Of a stretch of DNA of 64,000 nt, positions 49,989 to 55,900 are shown one piece after another. The position numbers and the translations under genes were made by a program. Position 1 is the first letter of the stretch, and every line of letters starts with the position of its first letter. This stretch comes from Alitta virens (lineage: Eukaryota > Annelida > Polychaeta > Phyllodocida > Nereididae). The stretch covers positions 1,825,501 to 1,889,500 of the forward strand of contig OW028583.1 of NCBI GenBank assembly GCA_932294295.1. The letters run 5' to 3'. The notes beneath the pieces were generated by a model. It was not told the origin of the DNA. It saw only the letters and a list, made by a program, of their open reading frames with translations, and searched no databases.

Positions 49989-52900
49989 TTATAAATAAAT
50001 AAATAAATATATACAGTTGGTGTGAAGTGTATATATATATATATATATTTATTGTTACTGTCAAGAGAAACTGTCATGCAATGTATTGACATTAATGTGA
50101 TTCCGATAATAAATTATTGTTTAAAATATAAATATCATTGAGTTGTTGCTATTTGCTGAACACTTTAAGGGCAGGCACTAAGCACTAAGCACTAAGCACT
50201 GTGCAGTGTGCACTATGCACTGCACACTATGGGCACTATGTACACTAAGCACTTCCAGGCTTTAACGTGTAATGACACTTTTCACTAGAGAATTATGCTT
50301 TGAAATTGGGCCTTTTCACAATGAAAATGGAAATTCTCAGGCAACCTTCTTTTTTACCTCATAAAAACAACAGACATGGAATTTAAATCTCAATAAATTT
50401 ATTGCAAGCAATAGATAAAAAATAAAAATACATTTTACGCATGCACCTAGAGGTGGCATTGAGTAAATAAGTGCCCACAGAACATGTTAGCTGGACACTG
50501 ACTGAGTATTTTGTTTTTGCACAATCTTCATATAACAAAAATCAAGCAGACAAGCGGACAATTCAATAGGAGGTGACAAGGCATATTTAGTGATACTTTC
50601 CCTAGACCTCCCAATGCCACCCACATACACACAAATGTCAAACACATCGCTCATGAAATACAGTCTTTTGTGATTCAGTCTTGCAGCAATTAGTTCGGCA
50701 ATCTGAACGACGTCTTTTTTGGTCACTTTCTCAAGAGCCTCATCGACAGCATCTTGAGAAGGAGGTTGCATCATCAGGTCGGTCCATGAATGTCCGGTTT
50801 TGCGTAGCACTTCGCTGCTGAAGATGTACTCTAAAATTTCCATTTTAGTGGGACGATGTATGACGTGATCGATAACGTCGTAGCTGTACTTCACACCCTC
50901 ATCAGGGAGGCCTGCTAAGTAGCCCTTGACACTTTCTTCGCAATCTTCATGAGTGGGGAATAAAGTGTGAGACTTCATTCCACACTTCTCAACATTCCAC
51001 TGATAAGCCTTGACTGTTGTAGCCTCCTCGGGATTCATAGTCTGTCCCTCAGCATCCTTGGGTGGTGTAATGATGACCTGGTGAATTTTCTCCATAGCAC
51101 CATGTAGTTTTTCGTACTCTTCTTTGCGTAGATTAATAGTCTTGCTGTGGTGGCATTCACTGACATCTGTGAGTTTTTCCTGCTCAGTCTTCGGGTGTAG
51201 AAAAGAGACATAGTGCATTGCCTCCTTATCGCCCCTCTGATCATGACAAACTGCCTCTTGGTCAGCCCCACTTGTTTCGATTCACCATTCAGAAGGGCAT
51301 TGTAAAGTTTAGTTGATGCCTCCTTCAGCTTCTCAAAGGACTTCTTGGCAATATGGACATTTCCTCCATTTGGAGGTGTCACAGCTGTAGCGTGACACTG
51401 TGACATATCCTGACTTGTATTGCTGTGCAGCATGAGCTATAACTCTTGTGTGCTCTGACAAACAGAGTCATTCCACTGGATCCCTGAGGAGTCTGAGTGT
51501 CAAGTTGGCTTGATGTCATGATGTAGCTTGTGTGGTATATCTTTTTCAGCTCTTGTGTAGCTTCGACAGTGTATCTTTTTCAGCACTTGAGAAATGCTTG
51601 ATGGAAGCTCTGGAGCTCAGCATTTATACTAGGTCGAGTACATTGCCCTCAGAGAAGCCCACCATGTGTGGTATGGCATGAGTAGTATCCCATCATAGAT
51701 ATCGCTGAGCGACCTTAGGGCACATCAAGTCAACATCACACAAGTGATGAGAGCTGGGGCCAATCATAGGACAAGAATGAAACTCATATGCCCGAGGGTT
51801 CACTCATCAGCTCCTCCTCCTGGAGCAGTCCACAAATTGCTGTCTCCATTACCGAGAGACAAATTGACTATGCAAGTGATGATGACGATATATAGAATCA
51901 CGACTTGACAAATAAAAATCACTTTATTTTTCGGTATAGTTTTACAGAATATCTTCCAAAGCCTACTGCTGATACTTGTGCTACTCATGGTAGAGTTAAT
52001 GTCCCCATTGTGCTCTATTAATGGATCCTTGAAATGTTCAGTATTTTCAAGTTTAACCTCTGTATGAGCGCCGGAGATGTATTTTTCGGTGATATCCTCA
52101 CCCTCCATGGCTGCAAGGTAGACTAAAATAAAATACCCTATAACAGGTATATTATTCTTATTAATTTTCAATAAACATACACTCAGCGCCACCTGTATGT
52201 GTATCTGTCTATTAGCACTGAAACACTTAATGATATGCAATATAGCTCATTTTAGTAAACGTTAACTAAACGTCAACGCCTGCGGGTGTGAACATCTATT
52301 GACTAAACGTCAACGCCTGAGGGCGATCATGTCCATTGACACTTTGTAGTGAGCCCGGGGGGCACAACGTAATGCCTTTGATCCAACAGAGCCCCAGGGG
52401 GCGGCATGATCCTCTGATGCCATAATTGTAGTGGGGTAATAGAACATGCATTATTTTTCAGATGACTGGCAAGGTATCCCATCAATTTATGTCTCAGAGG
52501 TACCTACAACATGGTTTGATGCAATGTCAAGATGCCATGAATTGGGTAGCACTTTGTTCTACCTCAATAAGCAAGAAGATTTTGGCATGTTAAGAAGTAA
52601 AATAGCACCATTCCTGAACCAAAATTTCTTTATCGGTTTGACACACAGGCTTTGGCAGTGGGAAGGTAGATAATATATGATTTTTGTAGCATGAAATTGC
52701 ACGATTAAAATGTTATGTATCATCTCTGAAAGTGCCCCTCTTTTTGTGTTGATAGATGGAACAAATATCAAACATTACAACTGGGAAGAAAAAGAGCCAA
52801 ACCAGTTTTCAGAGAAATGTATTGTGATGTATCCATCAGTGGGCATGTGGAATGATATGAATTGTAATGAAAAGTTGTATGCCTTCTGTCAAAAAGGTAA

Positions 52901-55900
52901 GTCAAGCTGACAAATTTTATTATATGGCATTGCCTGTGGTATTGTGCTGGTCTAAATTTATCTTGTAGCTTTTTAAGGAATTTGGGGAGACCTTTTATTT
53001 CAACACTACATATTGTATATGTTCAGATACACCTACACATTTGTATTATGGGGTATCACACATATTATCTAAATAATGAAGTTTTTGAGTACCTTATTCA
53101 AAGTTAATTTCCCATTGAATGTGATTACTCAAATTTGTGAAATTATGATTATACTAAATGAAATACAATTGTTTAGTTGCAGTTATAGTTCTGAGAAATT
53201 ACTTGAAATCTTTTGAACCATATGATTTTATGTCCAGATGTTTAAAGAGTCATTGATTACATTTGTGTACAACTTCAGGAGTTTATTGGATTTTAGATAT
53301 CATTCCTCTTTCTATAAAATGTTCCATTAGGATTACACAACAAGCCAATGCTTTCCGGCAAAAGCCCTAGACTTGGGATTCCCGATTTACTGGCTGTTAT
53401 TAGACGTTTCCATGTAATTTTTAGGCTTATATTGCTTTCTTGATATATTTTTACAGATACTGAAATTCTTGATCAGTCTGATGAAGATGAAGGACAAAAT
53501 TCCAGTGAGTATGAGGCCTACGAAAGTCACACATTTCAAGGTGTAAGAGTAGTTGGATTGACCACTGTTGACACTAAATTTCTGTGTTAGATTAGCATCT
53601 GTTGGATAACCTTTTTTTCATTTAGAAACAGTAGTAAGTTGACTTAAAATATTATGGATATTAAGAGCAATGATTCTTATAATCACCCACAAATTATGTT
53701 CTTGTTCATTCTCAGAGAAAACAATACCAAACATATTCATACTAACTTTTAGCGTCTGAAATAGGTTTCTAATTTCTACTCAATGTATGCATTGGTTTGT
53801 ATTTCTTATTTTTCTTCTTATGCCAAATTCTTGATTGATTTTCTTTGTTTCTTCTTCAGCAATGATAGCAGTTCTTGTGACCATAGTGATTATATTGGTG
53901 ATTGCAATAATTGCATTGGTCATCTTTTGCATAATGTGAGTATATTATTTCAATTTTATCAATCTTACATTGTTTTGCCTAACCCTTATACATTATGTCC
54001 TACCTGTGTTACAGATACATATAGGCATCTCCTATATTTAAAAATATCCTTCTGATATCTTCTTGCAGAACATAGATAATGTATCATTTGTGTTTCACAA
54101 TATATCATATTTGCTTACCAAAGCTTCCAACCATTTCAAATGGTCTTCATCCGTTACCTGAAACAAATGTTTGATATTATTTTAAAAGAAAGTCATAGGC
54201 TGCATATCAGAACTGTTTTCTTGTCTAACCATTATGTAGAGTAAGGAACACCAATTTGCCAAAAGCTTTATATAATTTTTTGCTTTCTTCATTATTATAT
54301 TTTCATCAGTAAAAACGAGCAACAACTGGAAAAGGGAGAACGACGTAAAAGTGTTAGTTTACTTTTTATATAATATTATTTTATGTATAAAACCTTTATA
54401 TCGTGCATTTTATATAAAATAATCATTAGTAATATACATTACAGTAATTTGTTTACTTATTTTCTATATGAAAAGTTCAAAGACAACCGTAGAGGCATAT
54501 CGGCAGGGGATTATAGTAACGCAAATATATATGAAGACGTTGGAACAAGATCTATAATTACAAGATGTTTTGACCGACAGAAGAAAGCGAAGCATCAAGA
54601 AGTTCCACAAGATGATGAAACGGAGAGCGGCAATGCACAAAAGCCACCAGAAACTGCAAAATCTGAGGAAATTGAACAAGATACTGCTACTCTGATGAAT
54701 AGTTCAGAAACAATGCCCCTAACAAATGCATCAACTTCTCACTACGCTGATATATCGGATGACAATATGGATTCACAAGATTCAGATGATGTAACTCAGG
54801 TGAGTTATTGGTGCCAGAAAGAGACAAAATGGCTGAATTATGGATTCAGAATTTTTTTTTAACATAAAGCAAGTTACATTTATCAACATATACTTACTAT
54901 TTCAGCAGCAGCGCTCTCATGCAACGACAACAGATGCTGAAAATAAAGATCGCAATCTAAAGAATGACATAAATAATCAGTCAGAAGGCGCATACAGTAG
55001 GGTAAAGCGTACATTGGTAAGTACTATTGTTGCAAGAAAATACTCTCATGTATTATTAATAAACTTTGCTATACACGATTTAAGCCCATTTGATGAAGCA
55101 GCATGGTATATATGAAAATATTGCTTAAGCAGCCAGGACCACCAACAAATGATGATATATCTGAGGGATCAAAGGGAAAAACTGAAGAAAAAATTAAAAT
55201 GCAGGGTTGGGATCGAAACAAAATTGTTGAGGTCTGTATTTGGTTTTAATGTTATTAATATACAACTCACATGACATTGAGTAATTTGCAATTAATCAAT
55301 AACAACTAGATAATAAGCTACAATCAATTTCTATATAAGATAATATCCATAAATTAAATATCTTCTACACTTTATTTTTTTAATTTTCATCTCTACCTGT
55401 CTGACAGTGTATGAAATAGATACAAACATATACTATTATAAGGGCGAGTTCTAGTTGTCTGACATGTAAATATCACAGTTTCCAATAGATCCAAATGAAG
55501 TAGCATATTATATATGAAAATATGTTAATTAAAGCAGCAAGACACAACCAGTGATGATGTGTCTGTGGCATCTAAGGAAAATGCAGAAGACCCAATGGAA
55601 ATACAGGTTTGTGATCCAAATGAAGTTGCAATGATCGTATTTGATTCTTATGACATGATTACAATACTTACAAAAGTGAATAATCAACAACAAATTGTGT
55701 GCATAATGATATTTATGATAAACCCATTTTTGTGCAAATTTCGACTGGTATGGGGGGAATAGGCGAAGTATTCTGCTGGAAATAATGCGCAAAAAGTATG
55801 TATCGGAGGTATAGTTCACAAATGGTTTACTTCATACTTGACTAACAGGACACAGTCGGTTTTAATTAATGACAAGTAATCTGTGAAAAACGTTTGAAAC

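Larger units (their letters stand above)
35440..52432. mobile_element. Polinton/Maverick element, 16,993 bp, decayed
   Basis: Both ends begin ACTACAAT reading inward, and both continue with ATTATGGCATCAGAGGATCA. The element is bounded by 6-bp GGGGTA duplications. Contents from left: unidentified minus-strand ORFs (37.0-38.5 kb), then protease, major capsid, small basic ORF, minor capsid, integrase, charged protein and ATPase fragment (all minus, 40.0-45.2 kb), then DNA polymerase B (plus, to 49.69 kb), and two minus-strand accessory ORFs (50.5-52.1 kb). Size, gene set, inverted repeats and 6-bp duplication are all characteristic of Polintons. The termini begin AC here rather than the usual AG. 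Several genes are broken, so autonomous movement is unlikely. Confidence 0.95.
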
